The notes below the pieces were generated by a model. It was not told where the DNA came from. It made no database searches and saw nothing but the letters and a program-made list of their open reading frames with translations. Source: Rhodocyclaceae bacterium (GTDB lineage Bacteria; Pseudomonadota; Gammaproteobacteria; Burkholderiales; Rhodocyclaceae). Taken from it: 64,000 nucleotides of DNA. The DNA lies in the NCBI GenBank assembly GCA_016791115.1, contig JAEUNL010000073.1:51556-115555 (forward strand), written 5' to 3'. Positions 59,522-64,000 of this stretch are shown here, piece by piece (position 1 is the stretch's first letter; each line of letters starts with the position of its first letter). Position numbers and translations under genes: made by a program.

Positions 59522-60481
59522 TCACATGCGGCGCTTGCGGGCCTCGACACGCGCGTCGCGCTCGATAACTGTGACCGACGGCGCGACCAGTCCGTCCTCG
59601 TAAGGATGGGTGGCGAGCGGATACAGTTCGAGCACGCGCTTCACATAGGCCCGCGTTTCTTCGTACGGTGGAACGCCACGGTATTTGTCCACCGCGCGTT
59701 CGCCCGCGTTGTAGCCCGCCAGCGCCAGTTGCACGTCGCCGCGGAAATAGGCGAGCAACCAGCGCAGGTAGGCGATGCCACCCTTCAGATTCTGCTCGGG
59801 GTGCAGCGGATCGGCCACGTTGAAGCGCTCCGCCGTTTCAGGAATGAGCTGCATCAGCCCCTGTGCATTTTTCGGCGAAATGGCCGCCGCATCGAAGCCG
59901 GATTCGGCGACGATCACCGCAAGCACCAGCCGCGGATCGACCTTGTAGCGCGCCGCGAGGGTTTCGACCACCTTGACCAGCTTGCGCTTGCCGGGAGGCA
60001 GCACGCTGGCATAGTGCGCGGTGCTGCGTGGCTGCGGGGTTTCCGCCGAATCGGCCGAAACTGCACCTGAAGGCAAGAGAGAATCGCAATCGGGCTGGCG
60101 ACCTTCGGGCGCCGGCAGGTCGCCGAGCATCTGCTGCGCACCGGCATGCCCGAGCCGGCTTGCACTGCCCAGCAGCGAAGCGGCCACGGCATTGTCGCGC
60201 CTCACGCCGAGGCCGACACTGTACAGGCGGCCAAGACGAAACATGGCTTCCGCGCTGCCCTCACGCGCGGCTTCGCAGTAGCGTTGCGCCGCGAGCGGGT
60301 AGTCGCGCGCCTGTTCGCCTGCACGGGCCGCATCGATCAGCCCGGCGACGTGTGGCGATTCGTCAGCCAGCGCCGCACCGGGGTCGTCGGCAAAGACGGC
60401 CGACACGGAAAGCAGCAGACCGGTGCCCAGCACCGGTCCGGCAAATCGCCTCGAAAACCACCTGATCGAACGACTCGGCAA
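59522..60481 (-). CDS. Soluble lytic murein transglycosylase with Sel1-like repeat region
   Basis: 319 residues from a TTG at 60481 preceded by AGGGGT; no ATG gives a signal peptide. Signal sequence (GPVLGTGLLLSVSAVFADD), a Sel1/TPR-like helical part (EAMFRLGRLYSVGLGV), and an SLT domain with catalytic Glu in IVAESGFDAAAISPKNAQGLMQLIPETAERF and ALAGYNAGERAVDKY. Periplasmic. The gene is 43 bp after clpB. Confidence 0.88.
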   Translation of the reverse strand: MPSRSIRWFSRRFAGPVLGTGLLLSVSAVFADDPGAALADESPHVAGLIDAARAGEQARDYPLAAQRYCEAAREGSAEAMFRLGRLYSVGLGVRRDNAVAASLLGSASRLGHAGAQQMLGDLPAPEGRQPDCDSLLPSGAVSADSAETPQPRSTAHYASVLPPGKRKLVKVVETLAARYKVDPRLVLAVIVAESGFDAAAISPKNAQGLMQLIPETAERFNVADPLHPEQNLKGGIAYLRWLLAYFRGDVQLALAGYNAGERAVDKYRGVPPYEETRAYVKRVLELYPLATHPYEDGLVAPSVTVIERDARVEARKRRM

Positions 60482-60523
60482 TCGCCACCCCTGAAACCTG
60501 TTGCCGCCCTGCGGCCGACCGCC

Positions 60524-63106
<2,583 letters not shown>

Positions 63107-63134
63107 GTCTGGCTCCCTGATAGGACTACCAGCT

Positions 63135-63161
63135 ATCTGGGGTCTCGCCGGGCGGTTTCAA
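63135..63161 (-). promoter_or_regulatory. Heat-shock (sigma-32) promoter of clpB
   Basis: On the minus strand, TTGAAA (63156-63161), 13-bp spacer, CCCCAGAT (63135-63142), about 30 bp before the clpB start; close to the sigma-32 consensus. Confidence 0.82.
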
Positions 63162-63279
63162 CCTTGCCGGGCGACGATTTCTCGGCCTTGGCGCAGAGGA
63201 AAGGGCATGGTCGAAGGCTTCGATTGAGATGCCACCGTTGAGACTCAGGGAACGCTGCTCGGACTACTGCTGGACGATG

Positions 63280-63838
63280 CGCAAAAGTCTGTTGTTGCCC
63301 TTCCCCTCTCGCGCATTGCGGCTATGGCTGAACCATTGATCGAATTCACCGAACTCGCGCATGCAGACCTGGTTCGCGCCAGCGCTTTCGTCACCATAGG
63401 GTCGAAGGTGGCGAACGACAATTGAATCGACCTCGCGATACGCCTGATCTGTCCGACCCGCCATTTCGAGAACGCCTGATTGCGGGCAGCAGTCTTCCGG
63501 CATCGAGGTACGTGAAAGCGCAACGTTTTCGAAGCGGGTTCCGCGATCAGGCACGACATCTGTTCGCGTCTTGGGACATACTCATCGCCTTGGCTACTGC
63601 CTGCGTCGCCCGGCCAATCGGAACCGCGCTTGCCCAGCTTGGTGGCCAAACAATTCCGAACCGCCCAAACATCGGATTGATTATCCAGCTCATTTCCTTC
63701 ATCGCGCTTCCGGTCGCCAATGTTCCGCTGACTACCGCGTCGGGGCTTCCCTTGGGAGTACAGATCGTCCCTGCGTCGTTGCGCGAGGCTCTCGTTTTGC
63801 AGGCTGCAGTTCATCTCGAGCAGCGGGGCGTAGTCTGA
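63280..63838 (+). pseudogene. Remnant of an AtzE-type amidase
   Basis: The C-terminal third of an amidase-signature enzyme. In one frame PLIEFTELAHADLVRASAFVTIGSKVANDN (63333-63422) matches the family region before a conserved Leu-rich helix, then hits a stop at 63423. The match continues in another frame with FRERLIAGSSLPASRYVKAQRFRSGFRDQ, then PNIGLIIQLISFIALPVANVPL, GLPLGVQIVPAS and the end HLEQRGVV. The nucleophile-bearing N-terminal two thirds are missing. A frameshift and a large 5' deletion make it a dead gene next to an rRNA operon. Confidence 0.75.
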
Positions 63839-63924
63839 TGCCCGTCTAACTCATGAAGCAAACCCGGTTTCCGTCATAGTGATGTGAGGAGGTGGGTTGT
63901 GTTGAAGTGGGTGGATGTAAAGCA

Positions 63925-63960
63925 CAAAGCCCCTGGAGCTGGATAGCTGCAGGGGCTTTG
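63925..63960 (-). terminator. Terminator of the rRNA operon
   Basis: CAAAGCCCCTG (63925-63935) and CAGGGGCTTTG (63950-63960), an 11-bp perfect stem with a 14-base loop, just after the 5S rRNA end on the minus strand. Confidence 0.8.
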
Positions 63961-63970
63961 TATTTGGGGA

Positions 63971-64000
63971 GTCTGGCGCTGACCTACTTTCGCGGGCGTA
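63971..64000 (-). rRNA. rrf: 5S ribosomal RNA, 3' end only
   Basis: Read on the minus strand, the last 30 bases give GCGAAAGTAGGTCAGCGCC followed by AGAC, the conserved 3' end of betaproteobacterial 5S rRNA. The gene continues past the right edge; the operon therefore runs right to left. Confidence 0.85.

Overview
This is a GC-rich bacterial chromosome segment, most likely from a betaproteobacterium of the Rhodocyclales (Azoarcus/Thauera/Dechloromonas-like). The evidence is the gene order rpsF-priB-rpsR-rplI-dnaB, the tig-clpP-clpX-lon-hupB-ppiD block, a 342-residue NAD-type isocitrate dehydrogenase, HpnCDE squalene genes, and a 5S rRNA 3' end of betaproteobacterial type. The genus is an inference; no 16S gene lies in the window.

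Layout. 1-7.7 kb is accessory: a 5'-cut tyrosine integrase with an apparent internal deletion, a NrtR-like Nudix regulator divergent from a metallophosphoesterase, an orphan small gene, a hipBA toxin-antitoxin module behind three palindromic operators, and a Cys-rich secreted protein. 7.9-11.1 kb is the rpsF-priB-rpsR-rplI operon followed by dnaB. 11.3-14.8 kb is a four-gene sodium-pumping acyl-CoA (probably methylmalonyl-CoA) decarboxylase operon. 15-18 kb holds gdhA and NAD-isocitrate dehydrogenase. 18-21.8 kb holds dnaQ, rnhA, a methyltransferase, gloB and a response-regulator diguanylate cyclase. 22-23.4 kb is mltD. 23.4-31.3 kb is a Yej-like peptide ABC transporter operon with a methyltransferase gene inside it. 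fabI and the protein-quality-control block (ppiD, tRNA-Val, hupB, lon, clpX, clpP, tig) run to 40.7 kb. 41.2-46 kb is the conserved prkA-yeaH-spoVR stress operon. 46-49 kb is tRNA-Leu and hpnCDE. 49-64 kb holds a LolD/YbbA-type ATPase, tesA, selU, a Pat-type acyl-CoA synthetase/GNAT fusion, a manganese-riboswitch-controlled EF-hand protein, a WYL regulator, tag, a hexose-phosphate mutarotase, an MFS transporter, a lytic transglycosylase, clpB, an amidase remnant, and the end of an rRNA operon entering from the right on the minus strand.

The most notable points are: (1) a yybP-ykoY manganese riboswitch (about 55137-55258) whose conserved GCGAGACC element is also one arm of a perfect 10-bp terminator stem, placed directly upstream of a tiny exported EF-hand protein rather than a known Mn exporter; (2) a family of REP-like palindromic repeats in at least four places, one inside a coding sequence; (3) a hipBA operator array with about 50-bp spacing; (4) clear heat-shock (sigma-32) promoters before lon and clpB; (5) GCAC-N7-GTGC NtrC-like sites before gdhA. 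I saw no CRISPR array, no intact insertion sequence and no prophage structural genes.
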